Shown here: positions 1-8,813 of the stretch, in pieces
How the letters are laid out: every line of letters starts with the position of its first letter
Position numbering within the stretch: the stretch's first letter is position 1
Source of the DNA: Donghicola eburneus
Lineage (GTDB): Bacteria; Pseudomonadota; Alphaproteobacteria; Rhodobacterales; Rhodobacteraceae
DNA length: 64,000 nucleotides
Assembly (NCBI RefSeq): GCF_900115865.1
Contig: NZ_FOXY01000002.1
Location: 485,691-549,690 of the forward strand
Direction of reading: 5' to 3'
Notes under the pieces: model-generated
The model's database searches: none
What the model was told of the DNA's origin: nothing
The model's input: the letters and a program-made list of their open reading frames with translations, nothing else
Position numbers and translations under genes: made by a program

Positions 1-341
1 AGCGCAAGGGCGAGATCACCTACCCCGCGTCGGTCGGCGATGCTGACGACGTCATGATGGCCGCGATCGAAGCGGGCGCCGAAGACGTCGAGTCGTCTGA
101 AGATGGTCACACCATCTACACAGCGGACACCGATCTGGCCGAAGTGTCGAACGCACTGGAAGCGGACCTTGGCGAGTCGGAATCCACCAAGCTGATCTGG
201 AAGCCCACCACCACATCCGAGCTGGATCTGGAAGGCATGCAGAAGCTGATGAAGCTGATTGACGCGCTCGAAGATGATGATGACGTGCAGCGCGTCACTA
301 CCAACTTCGAAGCCAGCGACGAGGTGATGGCGCAGCTCTGA
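1..341 (+). CDS. YebC/PmpR family regulator, C-terminal part
   Basis: The last 112 codons of a gene that begins before the window. The frame is open from base 3 and ends at TGA 339-341. The sequence matches the C-terminal two domains of the YebC/PmpR family, including the acidic stretch [12 protein letters not shown] followed by a short aromatic segment near the end. Family members are cytoplasmic DNA-binding regulators, and some have also been linked to relief of ribosome stalling. The start and N-terminal helical domain lie outside the window. A strong terminator follows 27 bases after the stop, so this is the last gene of its transcript. Confidence 0.93.
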   Translation, partial: RKGEITYPASVGDADDVMMAAIEAGAEDVESSEDGHTIYTADTDLAEVSNALEADLGESESTKLIWKPTTTSELDLEGMQKLMKLIDALEDDDDVQRVTTNFEASDEVMAQL

Positions 342-368
342 TCTATTGTCATCTCTGCAAAGCATCAA

Positions 369-400
369 GGGCGCGACCGGTCAAACCGGCGCGCCCTTTT
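369..400 (+). terminator. Rho-independent terminator after yebC-like gene
   Basis: GGGCGCG pairs with CGCGCCC, extended by an inner CCGG/CCGG pairing, and is followed by TTTT at 397-400. Confidence 0.85.
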
Positions 401-501
401 GAGTATTTAAGGCAAAAAGAAGCAGTGGTGTTTTCTGCTGCAGGGATGGGGCTGCGTTTCTAGGGGCTTGCGCAGGCACGGATTTCGGGTGTGATAGCGC
501 A

Positions 502-1404
502 ATGGAAGACACACGCGCACATCGTCCCGGTCGGGGCATTTTCTGGATGGTTCTGACCGGTTTCCAGTTCGTCGGAATGACGACTCTGGTAAAATCACTG
601 GGGACGGCGATCCCGGTCTATCAAAGCGCATTTCTTCGGTTCGCTTTGGGGCTGGTGTTTTTTATCCCTTTGGTGCCGTCGCTCCTGCGGGCATTGCCCA
701 CCGGCCGACAAGTGCGGTTGATCGCAGCGCGCGGCGTCGCGCACACCATCGGCGTGTCTCTCTGGTTCTATGCGATGGTGCGCATTCCTCTGGCGGATGT
801 CACTGCGCTGAATTACCTGAATCCAATTTACGTGACCTTAGGCGCGAGCCTGTTTCTGGGGGAACGGCTCGCACTGCGCAGATTGATCGCGGTGGGGATT
901 GCACTGCTTGGCGCGGTTGTCATTTTGCGGCCCGGGTTTCGAGAACTGGATCCCGGTCACATTGCGATGCTCGGGACATCGCTTGGGCTGGCCACGAGTT
1001 ACTTGATCACCAAGCAGCTGAGCACGCAGATGAATTCCGCGCATGTGGTGGCATGGCTTTCTATCGCAGTCACCATTGGTCTGATGCCGATGGCGGTGAC
1101 CCACTGGGTGAACCCAACGCTACCCCAGCTTGGATTGTTGCTGGCGGTTGCGGGGCTCGCGACGGGTGCGCATTACACCATGACGCTCGCGTTCAAAGAG
1201 GCGCCGGTCGCAGTAACCCAGCCTGCAACATTCCTGCAATTGGTGTGGGCCGTTGCACTTGGAGCGCTGGTGTTCGGAGAGGGTATCGACCCCTTCACCG
1301 TTTTGGGCGGTGGCGTGATCATCGCGTCGGTCAGCTACATCACGTGGCGCGAAGCCATGATAAAGCGCAAAATCACGCCGCCCGCAGCGGCAACCAAGTC
1401 CTGA
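502..1404 (+). CDS. EamA-domain DMT-superfamily transporter
   Basis: A 300-residue integral membrane protein with about ten hydrophobic segments arranged as two EamA repeats (roughly residues 15-148 and 158-290), the usual length and layout for drug/metabolite exporters of the inner membrane. Each repeat ends with the typical LGERL or FGEGI turn. The N-terminus is short and the C-terminus basic. No strong ribosome binding site is visible before ATG 502, so the start is only the best available. It is transcribed alone and converges on the folate gene, whose stop directly abuts it. The substrate cannot be told; close paralogues export amino acids or metabolites. Confidence 0.88.
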   Translation: MEDTRAHRPGRGIFWMVLTGFQFVGMTTLVKSLGTAIPVYQSAFLRFALGLVFFIPLVPSLLRALPTGRQVRLIAARGVAHTIGVSLWFYAMVRIPLADVTALNYLNPIYVTLGASLFLGERLALRRLIAVGIALLGAVVILRPGFRELDPGHIAMLGTSLGLATSYLITKQLSTQMNSAHVVAWLSIAVTIGLMPMAVTHWVNPTLPQLGLLLAVAGLATGAHYTMTLAFKEAPVAVTQPATFLQLVWAVALGALVFGEGIDPFTVLGGGVIIASVSYITWREAMIKRKITPPAAATKS

Positions 1405-1962
1405 TCAGAGGCTGATCACGCCCTGTTCCGTGATGATCATATCGAGCGGTTGATCTGTCGGCTCTAGCGGCAGATCTTCCGCCTCTTGGGCAGCATAGGC
1501 AAAACCAACAGCGAGCACGGGCCCCGAGGCGCGTAGCACTTCCAAAGTCCGGTCGTAGAACCCGCCACCATAGCCCAGACGCCCGCCCTTGCGGTCGAAG
1601 GCCACCAGCGGGACGATGACGATCTGCGGAATGATCCAGTCACCGGCGGCAGGGACTTTGGCCCCGAACGGGCCATCTGTCATCGCGCAATCCGGCTCCC
1701 ACGCGCGGAACTGCAAAGGCTTGCCCTCTGCCTCGATCACCGGAACACCCACGGGGCCGTAGGCCGCAGCCTCTGCCATCGCGGGCAGCGGATCAATCTC
1801 GGTCCGGATCGGCATGTAGCCTGCAATCGGGACCCCCCGATGCCCGGCGAGGAACGAGGACAGCTCCCCTGCCCGTCCGGGGCGATGGTTGGCATGAGCC
1901 TCTTTGCGGCGGGCAAAGGCAGCCTTGCGGGCCTCTGCCTTGATAGCGGTCAGGTCGGTCAT
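1405..1962 (-). CDS. 5-formyltetrahydrofolate cyclo-ligase
   Basis: A 185-residue enzyme that converts 5-formyl-THF to 5,10-methenyl-THF with ATP in one-carbon metabolism. The family signature GYGGGFYDRTL lies near residue 130, and the MPIRTEIDP and VPLVAFDRKGGRLG segments are also typical. Length is normal for the family. Its ATG overlaps the stop of the upstream mgtE gene (ATGA), so the two are translationally coupled. The coupling to a magnesium transporter is probably transcriptional convenience, although the enzyme needs Mg-ATP. Confidence 0.93.
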   Translation of the reverse strand: MTDLTAIKAEARKAAFARRKEAHANHRPGRAGELSSFLAGHRGVPIAGYMPIRTEIDPLPAMAEAAAYGPVGVPVIEAEGKPLQFRAWEPDCAMTDGPFGAKVPAAGDWIIPQIVIVPLVAFDRKGGRLGYGGGFYDRTLEVLRASGPVLAVGFAYAAQEAEDLPLEPTDQPLDMIITEQGVISL

Positions 1963-3353
1963 AGCATCACAGCGCTGGCGAGACCGAGGAAGGCGAAGAA
2001 GCCAACCACATCAGTCACGGTGGTCACGAAAGTGCCGGACGCCAGAGCGGGATCGACGCCGACACGCTCCATGATAATCGGGATGACCGTCCCAGCGAGC
2101 GCCGCAACGACGAGGTTCACCACCATTGCGACAGCGATCACGCCGCCAAGCACTGGGCTGCCAAACCAGATGATCCCGACAATTGCCATGATCACCGCGA
2201 AAGCGACCCCATTGATCAAGCCCACGAAACTCTCGCGACGGATAACCCGCCAGACGTTAGAGCCAGTCAAGTCTTTGGTCGCGAGCGCACGGACGGCCAC
2301 AGTCAGCGACTGCGTGCCTGCGTTACCGCCCATAGATGCAACGATCGGCATTAGAACAGCCAAGGCAACCACGGTGGCAATCGCGTCCTCGAATTGGGCA
2401 ATCACAAGGCTGGCAAGGATCGCCGTCAGCAGGTTCACCGCCAACCACGGTAGGCGCTGCTTGGTCGTCTCAATCACGCGGTCGGACAGGCTGCCGTCGC
2501 TGACACCCGCCAGCAGCAGGATGTCTTCTTCGTGCTCTTCGTCCAGAACGATCATCGCGTCATCGATTGTGATCATCCCAACCAGCCGCCCATCATCATC
2601 CACGACCGGCGCAGAGATCAGGTGGTACTGGTTGAAGGCGTAGGCGACGTCTCCCTGCGCAGTGGTCGCGGGGATCGTCCGAAAGGTGTCTTCTTGGATG
2701 TCGCTCAGGTAGATCGCACGTGGGCTGCCCATGAGCCGCCCAAGGGTCACGTTCCCGACAGGCCGCATACGAGGGTCCACGAGCGTCACGTGGTAAAACT
2801 GTTCTGGCAACTCTTCGGAGGCACGCAGAAAATCAATCGCCTGCCCAACGGTCCAATGTTCGGGCGCAGACACGACCTCGCGCTGCATCAAACGGCCGGC
2901 AGAATACTCGGGGTAGCCTAGAGACTGCTCGACTGCGGCACGATCAGCGCCATCCAGCGCCTGCAGGATCACGCTCTGCTGTTCGCCTTCCAGATCTTCG
3001 ATCAGGTCAACAACGTCATCGGATTCCAGATCCCGGACCGCATCCTTGAGGTACTGGCGCGGCAGAAACTCGATCACATCTTCGCGGATCGCCTCGTCCA
3101 GTTCGGACAGCACCTCACCGTCGAACAAGGCAGGGGCCAGCAGCAGAATTTCGCGCCGCTCTCCGCCATCGATCTGCTCTAGGAAGTCGGCAATATCCGC
3201 TGCGTGCAGCGGCTCGAGCAAGGCTGAGACACGCTCAGAATCGCCAGCCGCCAGCGCCAGCCGAATGGCTGCCACGCGCTTGCCGTCGAGGATCGCCTGA
3301 TCCTCGTTGTCCAGAACGTCATGTACTTCGGACTCGTCTTTGTCATCCAACAT
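1959..3353 (-). CDS. mgtE: Magnesium transporter MgtE
   Basis: A 464-residue Mg2+ channel of the inner membrane. It has an N-terminal acidic superhelical domain (about 25-140), a CBS pair (about 140-260) and a C-terminal membrane domain. The pore-region motifs SMGGNAGTQSLTV and DPALASGTFVTTVTD are both intact. In known MgtE proteins the N and CBS domains sense cytoplasmic Mg2+ and close the pore. The start at 3353 is chosen because GGAGGG lies five bases upstream; a longer frame reaches 3443 but has no such site and an atypical N-terminus. The gene runs into the cyclo-ligase with a four-base overlap. Confidence 0.94.
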   Translation of the reverse strand: MLDDKDESEVHDVLDNEDQAILDGKRVAAIRLALAAGDSERVSALLEPLHAADIADFLEQIDGGERREILLLAPALFDGEVLSELDEAIREDVIEFLPRQYLKDAVRDLESDDVVDLIEDLEGEQQSVILQALDGADRAAVEQSLGYPEYSAGRLMQREVVSAPEHWTVGQAIDFLRASEELPEQFYHVTLVDPRMRPVGNVTLGRLMGSPRAIYLSDIQEDTFRTIPATTAQGDVAYAFNQYHLISAPVVDDDGRLVGMITIDDAMIVLDEEHEEDILLLAGVSDGSLSDRVIETTKQRLPWLAVNLLTAILASLVIAQFEDAIATVVALAVLMPIVASMGGNAGTQSLTVAVRALATKDLTGSNVWRVIRRESFVGLINGVAFAVIMAIVGIIWFGSPVLGGVIAVAMVVNLVVAALAGTVIPIIMERVGVDPALASGTFVTTVTDVVGFFAFLGLASAVML

Positions 3354-3478
3354 GTCGCCCTCCATTCTGATTTGTGGGCACCTTAGCGAGCCACTATAAA
3401 AAGGGACAGAGGGAAGCCACCTTTTCCTTTGCCGCGACGCCACTTATGGTCTGATCCGCTAAGTAGGAGGCGACGTTC

Positions 3479-4774
3479 ATGTCCAATCAAACGCTGATGA
3501 TCGGCCAAACCCTGTGGTTCGATAGCGATGCCATGCAAAACGGGGCTGATGCAGCACGCTATCATCGGCGCGGCGGCATTCTGATCGACGGTGGAAAAGT
3601 CGCAGATCGCGGGGATGCGGATGACCTTCGAAAAAGTTACCCACAGGCAGACGTCGTGGACTGTGGAGAAGGACTAATTCTGCCCGGTTTCGTAGATGCC
3701 CACATGCATTATCCGCAGACGAGAATGATCGCGAGTTGGGGCAAGCGTCTGATTGACTGGCTGAATACCTACACCTTTCCCGAGGAAATGACCCTTGCCG
3801 ATCCTGCCGAGGCACGGGCCCGTGCAGACCTGACGCTGGACTTGGCGCTCGCACATGGAACCACCACGCAGGTCAGCTACTGCACCATTCATCCGTGCAG
3901 TGTGGATGCTTTCTTTGAGTCAGCTGCAGCGCGTGGAATGCGTGTTTTTGCAGGCAAAACCTGTATGGATCGCAATGCGCCCGATGGCCTGCGCGACACA
4001 CCGCAAACCGCCTATGATCAGAGCAAAGAATTGATCGGCAAATGGCATGGCAAGGGCCGTGCCGAATACGTCATCACTCCGCGGTTTTCACCCACCTCGA
4101 CTCCGGAACAACTCGAGGCGCTTGGCGCTCTGTGGGCAGAGCATCCGAACTGCCTGATGCAAACGCACCTTAGTGAGCAGACCGACGAGATTGAATGGGT
4201 CAAGTCATTGTTCCCGAACGCAAAAGACTACCTAGAAACCTATGAGCAGTTTGGCCTACTCGGGGAACGCGCGCTTTATGGTCATGTGATTCATATGGAG
4301 CCGCGCGAGATGGATCGTCTGGCCGAAGTGGGCGCAGCGGTCGTGCACTGCCCAACGTCTAATACCTTTATCGGGTCCGGGGTCTTCGAGGCCGCCAAGA
4401 TGGCGTCGCGGGGCATTCGCGTCGGGCTAGCGACAGACACTGGCGGCGGGTCTAGCTTCTCAATGCTGCGGACGATGGCAGCCGCCTACGAAATCGGTCA
4501 GCTGGCGGGCACTGCGCTGCACCCAGCGCAACTCTTGTGGCTTGCCACCGAAGGCTCGGCGCGCGCCCTGAAGGCCGAGGATCGCATCGGCACGTTAGCC
4601 ATCGGCAGCGAGGCTGACATCACCGTTCTGGATCTGGCCTCCACCCCTGCAATCGCGCAACGCCACGCCCGTGCGAAAGACATTTGGGAAGCACTCTTCC
4701 CAACAATTATGATGGGCGACGATCGCGCTATCAAATCCGTTTGGGTCAATGGTCATCCGGTCACAGGCGAATGA
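3479..4774 (+). CDS. guaD: Guanine deaminase
   Basis: A 431-residue amidohydrolase that deaminates guanine to xanthine in purine salvage and catabolism. Metal ligands are visible in FVDAHMHYPQ (His75, His77), MQTHLSE (His230), the GHVIH region (near 269-272) and LATDTGGG (Asp320). The HCPTSNTFIGSG and TDTGGGSSFSMLR motifs are diagnostic of guanine deaminase rather than other amidohydrolases. AGGAGG sits just upstream of ATG 3479. It converges on a second purine deaminase at 4849, so the two form a small purine-handling locus. No xanthine dehydrogenase or urate genes lie in the window. Confidence 0.95.
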   Translation: MSNQTLMIGQTLWFDSDAMQNGADAARYHRRGGILIDGGKVADRGDADDLRKSYPQADVVDCGEGLILPGFVDAHMHYPQTRMIASWGKRLIDWLNTYTFPEEMTLADPAEARARADLTLDLALAHGTTTQVSYCTIHPCSVDAFFESAAARGMRVFAGKTCMDRNAPDGLRDTPQTAYDQSKELIGKWHGKGRAEYVITPRFSPTSTPEQLEALGALWAEHPNCLMQTHLSEQTDEIEWVKSLFPNAKDYLETYEQFGLLGERALYGHVIHMEPREMDRLAEVGAAVVHCPTSNTFIGSGVFEAAKMASRGIRVGLATDTGGGSSFSMLRTMAAAYEIGQLAGTALHPAQLLWLATEGSARALKAEDRIGTLAIGSEADITVLDLASTPAIAQRHARAKDIWEALFPTIMMGDDRAIKSVWVNGHPVTGE

Positions 4775-4780
4775 AGGTAA

Positions 4781-4808
4781 GGGAAATCGCCATTGCGGCG
4801 AATTTCCC
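4781..4808. terminator. Hairpin between convergent deaminase genes
   Basis: GGGAAATCGCC and GGCGAATTTCCC can pair with one bulged base. No clear T-run follows on either strand, so a bidirectional terminator role is only possible. Confidence 0.35.
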
Positions 4809-4816
4809 ACACAGAG

Positions 4817-4825
4817 TTATCCACA
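4817..4825 (+). promoter_or_regulatory. Perfect DnaA-box sequence
   Basis: TTATCCACA is an exact match to the DnaA-box consensus. It lies in the short gap between two convergent genes, five bases from a CtrA-type box. Binding is inferred from sequence only. Confidence 0.5.
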
Positions 4826-4829
4826 GGCG

Positions 4830-4845
4830 TTAACGATTTATTAAC
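4830..4845. promoter_or_regulatory. Full CtrA-type box
   Basis: TTAACGATTTATTAAC matches the alphaproteobacterial CtrA consensus TTAA-N7-TTAAC exactly. It lies at the 3' end of the 8-oxoguanine deaminase gene, where no promoter is expected. See the finding on the DnaA/CtrA pair. Confidence 0.5.
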
Positions 4846-4848
4846 CTT

Positions 4849-6192
4849 TTAGGTGCGTTCGGCCAACCGCTTCGCGAGGCGGTTTTGTTTTTCCACAAGT
4901 TGCCCCAAGTCGACTGTGGATAGCTGCCCGTCTGACACAACCTGACGGCCTTCGACGAATAGATCGCGCACGCGGGACGGGCCCGCCAAGAGCAAGGCCG
5001 CAGGATCCCAACTGCCCGCACTTTCGATCCCGCGCGTATCCCAGATGGCGATGTCTGCACGTCTACCAACCGCCACACGGCCGCACTCGGGACGCCCCAG
5101 AACATCGGCGCCGCCCCGCGTCGCGATCTCGAGCGCTTCGCGCGGGCTCATAGCGTCCGCTCCGTTCTGCACCCGCTGCAAGAGCATGGACTGCCGCGCC
5201 TCGGCGATGAGGTTGCCAGCGTCATTGCTGGCCGATCCGTCCACACCAAGGCCAACGGGAACGCCCGCATCCCGCATTGCTCGGACGGGTGCGATGCCCG
5301 ACCCAAGGCGGCAGTTCGAACAGGGGCAATGTGCGACCCCTGTCCGAGTGCGGGCGAACAGATCAATCTCGGCACCGTCCAACTTCACACAGTGTGCATG
5401 CCACACATCGGGACCGGTCCAGCCCAGATCCTCAGCGTATTGGCCAGGACGGCACCCAAACCTTGCCAGACTATAAGCGATATCTTCTTCGTTCTCGGCC
5501 AAGTGGGTGTGCAGCATTACCCCCTTGTCGCGCGCCAAAAGCGCCGCGTCCCGCATCAGATCGCGGCTGACGGAAAACGGGGAGCATGGCGCGATACCCA
5601 CACGAACCATTGCCCCTACGGATGCGTCATGGTGGGCGTCGATCACGCGGATGCAATCCTTCAGGATGTCCGCCTCGCGCTCGACCAGACTGTCAGGTGG
5701 AAGGCCGCCATCGCTTTCGCCGATGCTCATGGCCCCACGGGTCGGATGGAACCGCAGCCCGATCTCGCGCGCAGCGGCGATAGTGTCATCCAACCTTGCG
5801 CCATTGGGGTAGAGATACAAATGGTCCGAGCTGAGCGTACAGCCCGACAGTGCCAACTCTGCCAGCCCAACTTGGGCAGAGACAAACATCTCTTCGGGTC
5901 CCATTGCAGCCCAGATAGGATAGAGCTTCTGCAACCAGCCAAAGAGCAACGCGTCCTGCGCCCCGGGTACGGCGCGTGTCATCGATTGGTACAGATGATG
6001 GTGCGTATTTACGAGGCCCGGCGTGACAACGCAGCCGCGCGCATCAACCGTTTCCGCCGTACCCGACTCGAGTCCCTGCCCGATCTCGGCAACTACGCCG
6101 CCAGAGAGGCGCAGATCCACGCCGGTCAACTCGCGACGGTCGTCGTCCATGGTGATGAGAGTATCGATATTGCGAATGAGAATGTCGGACAC
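4849..6192 (-). CDS. 8-oxoguanine deaminase
   Basis: A 447-residue amidohydrolase of the group that deaminates 8-oxoguanine to urate and is often annotated as hydroxyatrazine hydrolase. Metal ligands are NTHHHLYQS (His64-66), LHTHLAE (His228, His230), HAHC (near 265-267) and VDGSASND (Asp318). AHCPCSNCRLGSGIAP is the motif that separates 8-oxoguanine deaminases from guanine and cytosine deaminases. Length is normal. The gene stands alone on the minus strand and faces guaD. A role in degrading oxidised guanine bases is inferred from the family. Confidence 0.87.
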   Translation of the reverse strand: MSDILIRNIDTLITMDDDRRELTGVDLRLSGGVVAEIGQGLESGTAETVDARGCVVTPGLVNTHHHLYQSMTRAVPGAQDALLFGWLQKLYPIWAAMGPEEMFVSAQVGLAELALSGCTLSSDHLYLYPNGARLDDTIAAAREIGLRFHPTRGAMSIGESDGGLPPDSLVEREADILKDCIRVIDAHHDASVGAMVRVGIAPCSPFSVSRDLMRDAALLARDKGVMLHTHLAENEEDIAYSLARFGCRPGQYAEDLGWTGPDVWHAHCVKLDGAEIDLFARTRTGVAHCPCSNCRLGSGIAPVRAMRDAGVPVGLGVDGSASNDAGNLIAEARQSMLLQRVQNGADAMSPREALEIATRGGADVLGRPECGRVAVGRRADIAIWDTRGIESAGSWDPAALLLAGPSRVRDLFVEGRQVVSDGQLSTVDLGQLVEKQNRLAKRLAERT

Positions 6193-6300
6193 GGCATTTC
6201 CCCTTCTGGTCAGCCATGTCCTTCTCAGATCACAATCAGAGATGCGCGGCGCCAGAGAAGGACAAAGGATACACCGCTCTCACATCTCTAAGCCCGCAAA

Positions 6301-7116
6301 TCAGATGTTCGCAAGACCTTCTTCCAGCAGACGCATCGCTTCGGCGTGGTGCGCCTCGGACGCGGCGGCGATGACACGACCACCATTGTGGGCCGGCCCT
6401 CCGTGCCAATCGGTGACGATCCCACCCGCTGCTTGGACAACAGCTTGGGGCCCTTGGATATCGTAGGGGTTCAGCCCCGCCTCGACCACCAAATCGATTT
6501 GGCCCGCCGCGAGCAAAGCATACGCGTAGCAATCCATGCCATAGCGTACCAATTGCATCCGGTCGCCCAAGTAGTGGAAGGCGCGCCGCTCGTCCTGCGT
6601 GCCCACCTCGGGGAATGTCGTAAAGAGGATCGATTCGTTCAAAGGGCGCGGACCCCGCACCCGAAGGCTGCGGCGACCGTGGGGCCCATCACACCAAGCT
6701 TGGTTGAACCCACCAAAGAAGCGTTCCTGAATGTAGGGCTGATCCACGACGCCCATGATCGGGCCGTTTTCATCAGACAGCGCAATCAAGACGCCCCACG
6801 TCGGCGTGCCGCTGAGAAAACCGCGCGTACCGTCGATGGGATCTAGGACCCAAGTCAGCCCGCTCTCGCCCTCTTGCTTGCCCATTTCCTCGCCAAAGAT
6901 GCCGTCTTGCGGGCGCCGGCGCTCTAGCACGTTGCGCATCGCGGCTTCGGCAGCGCGGTCGGCTTCGGTCACGGGGTCAAAGCCATCTTCTTCCTTGTTG
7001 TCCGCCATCAGGTCTGGATTGCGGAAAAACGGCAAAATGGCCGCGCGGGCAGCGTCGGCCATTTCAGAAGCCACATCAATCAGAGTGGTTTGGGTCTCGG
7101 ATGTGAAACGCGACAT
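6301..7116 (-). CDS. hisN: Histidinol-phosphatase / inositol monophosphatase family
   Basis: A 271-residue Mg2+-dependent phosphatase. The metal-binding motifs are GEEMG near residue 77 and LDPIDGTRGF (Asp92, Asp95), with a C-terminal YDIQGPQAVVQAAGG segment that replaces the usual WD motif. These are the features of the HisN type, which removes phosphate from histidinol phosphate in histidine synthesis. Inositol monophosphatase or CysQ activity cannot be excluded without a tree. It is the last gene before an XRE regulator on the same strand; the gap of 56 bases leaves co-transcription possible. Confidence 0.8.
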   Translation of the reverse strand: MSRFTSETQTTLIDVASEMADAARAAILPFFRNPDLMADNKEEDGFDPVTEADRAAEAAMRNVLERRRPQDGIFGEEMGKQEGESGLTWVLDPIDGTRGFLSGTPTWGVLIALSDENGPIMGVVDQPYIQERFFGGFNQAWCDGPHGRRSLRVRGPRPLNESILFTTFPEVGTQDERRAFHYLGDRMQLVRYGMDCYAYALLAAGQIDLVVEAGLNPYDIQGPQAVVQAAGGIVTDWHGGPAHNGGRVIAAASEAHHAEAMRLLEEGLANI

Positions 7117-7172
7117 GGGGCAGCCCTTTGGTGAGTGGTTTCAAAGGGCGCTACCCCGTAGGGCGCTTCAAA

Positions 7173-7547
7173 TCAAGCCACGTCGCTCAGAACACGCGCG
7201 AGATCAAAGAGACGGCGGCGCTGGTTTTCCGGAATCGCATAATAGGAGCGGATCAGGTCCAGAGCTTCTTTATCGCCCAAGATATCAGCAGGCAGTGCGG
7301 GGGCTTTGTCTGCGGCAGGTGCGTCTTGTCCTTCGAGGCCCTCGAAGAAAAAGCTCACCGGAACTTCGAGAGTGGTGGCGATATCCCATAAGCGGGATGC
7401 GCTAACCCTGTTAGCTCCTGTTTCGTATTTCTGGATTTGCTGGAATTTAATTCCAACCCGCTCTGCCAGTTGTTGTTGCGTCATGCCGATCATCCATCGG
7501 CGGTGACGAATACGACGGCCAACGTGGACATCCACAGGGTGCGTCAT
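7173..7547 (-). CDS. XRE-family transcriptional regulator
   Basis: A 124-residue cytoplasmic regulator with an N-terminal HTH_3 domain (about residues 8-65: GMTQQQLAERVGIKFQQIQKY) and a C-terminal helical segment containing IPENQRRRLFDLARVL. This compact form is common in Rhodobacteraceae and rhizobia and has no sensor domain. The start at 7547 is favoured by GGAG eight bases upstream; the frame is open to 7619, which would add 24 residues of poor quality. Target genes are unknown. The divergent MDR oxidoreductase 307 bases away is a candidate. Confidence 0.85.
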   Translation of the reverse strand: MTHPVDVHVGRRIRHRRWMIGMTQQQLAERVGIKFQQIQKYETGANRVSASRLWDIATTLEVPVSFFFEGLEGQDAPAADKAPALPADILGDKEALDLIRSYYAIPENQRRRLFDLARVLSDVA

Positions 7548-7853
7548 TTTTAGCTCCATTATGGTCAGCCCGTCGTCAATTTTTGCGCGAGCTGTATTTT
7601 GTTTCGTATCTTTCCCCAAAATCCGCCGGCACTCACACCCCCATCAGCGATACCGGCGACTTAAGGCCACACAACCAGAGCGACTTCAAGCCCTGCTTAA
7701 CCCATGTAAGACAATATGTAACTAAACCTATGCGGAAAAACCAAGCTAGCCTTATGATCGATAGGAGTATTCCTAAGGATAATAAGAGCCCTATGTCCCA
7801 TTGACACACGCAAAGGCAGACCGTGTTCTACCTTCAAACGGAGGAACATTCGC
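7548..7853. other. Divergent intergenic region
   Basis: 306 bases between the XRE gene and the MDR gene, clearly richer in A+T than its neighbours. TTGACA at 7801-7806 with TGTTCT at 7824-7829 (17-base spacing) is a plausible but weak plus-strand promoter. No coding sequence is supported. Confidence 0.45.
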
Positions 7854-8813
7854 GTGAAAGCCTATCATATTTATACTTCTGGGGAAGCCCCGCAACTGGT
7901 CAATCTACCAAAAGGTGATCCCGCAGAAGGCGAAATACGCCTTAGGATTACGGCCTGTGGTCTCAATTTTGCCGATCTTCTGATGATCAAAGGCAAATAT
8001 CAGGACACACCGCAGGCACCCTTTACCTTGGGGATGGAGGTCGCAGGCATCGTTGACGCACATGGACCAGGCGTTTCAGAGCCTGCGATCGGTACGCGGG
8101 TCGCCCTATTTGCGGGCCAAGGCGGTCTGGCCGAGTACGGATGCTTTCCTGTCGAAAGGGCAATCCCCCTGCCCGACAACATGTCAGAGGTCGATGCAGC
8201 GGGCTTCCAAATTGCTTACGGGACCTCACACCTAGCTCTCGATTACAAAGCGCGACTACAGCCGAACGAGACGCTGCTTGTGTTGGGCGCAGCGGGCGGC
8301 GTTGGGTTAACCGCCGTCGAGATCGGCAAAGTCATGGGCGCCAAGGTCATCGCCTGCGCCCGCGGCCCCGAGAAGCTGGAGATCGCCAAAGCCTATGGCG
8401 CGGACCACGTGATCGACGCCACCAAAGAAGACATCCGCGACGTCGTGAAGTCCTTGGGTGGCGCAGATGTGGTGTATGATCCCGTCGGCGGAGAGCAATT
8501 CACAGCGGCGTTCCGCGCGACGAACCCAGACGGGCGCCTGCTGGCCATCGGCTTTGCCAGCGGCGACGTGCCGCCCATTCCCGCAAACCACATGTTGGTC
8601 AAAAACCTGACCGTGATCGGCATGTATTGGGGCGGTTATCTGAAATTCAACGCCAAGGCACTTACCGACAGCATGGCGCAGCTGTTTGCATGGTACAGCG
8701 AAGGCAAGATCAAGCCCCACGTCAGCGAGACGTTTCCGCTGGACCAGGTCGCCGATGGGCTCGATATGCTCAAGTCCCGCAAGTCCACCGGCAAGGTCGT
8801 CATTACGATCTGA
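7854..8813 (+). CDS. NADPH:quinone-oxidoreductase-like MDR protein
   Basis: A 319-residue zinc-free member of the medium-chain dehydrogenase superfamily. It has a GroES-like N-terminal half and a Rossmann half with LVLGAAGGVGLTAVEIGK (near 140-157). GADHVIDATKE and the IGMYWGGYLK segment are typical of bacterial quinone oxidoreductase or acryloyl-CoA-reductase-like paralogues. Translation starts at GTG 7854, with GAGGA eight bases upstream. The protein likely reduces quinones or enoyl compounds with NADPH in the cytoplasm; the substrate is not evident. Its stop abuts the convergent LysR gene. Confidence 0.87.
   Translation: MKAYHIYTSGEAPQLVNLPKGDPAEGEIRLRITACGLNFADLLMIKGKYQDTPQAPFTLGMEVAGIVDAHGPGVSEPAIGTRVALFAGQGGLAEYGCFPVERAIPLPDNMSEVDAAGFQIAYGTSHLALDYKARLQPNETLLVLGAAGGVGLTAVEIGKVMGAKVIACARGPEKLEIAKAYGADHVIDATKEDIRDVVKSLGGADVVYDPVGGEQFTAAFRATNPDGRLLAIGFASGDVPPIPANHMLVKNLTVIGMYWGGYLKFNAKALTDSMAQLFAWYSEGKIKPHVSETFPLDQVADGLDMLKSRKSTGKVVITI

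Noticed and set aside
4817..4845. Chromosomal replication origin
   Set aside because: Only one DnaA box and one CtrA box are seen, with no AT-rich unwinding element, box cluster or neighbouring parAB, hemE or dnaA gene, so an origin is not supported.
5329..6291. 320-codon plus-strand open frame
   Set aside because: Antisense to the 8-oxoguanine deaminase, which carries all metal ligands.
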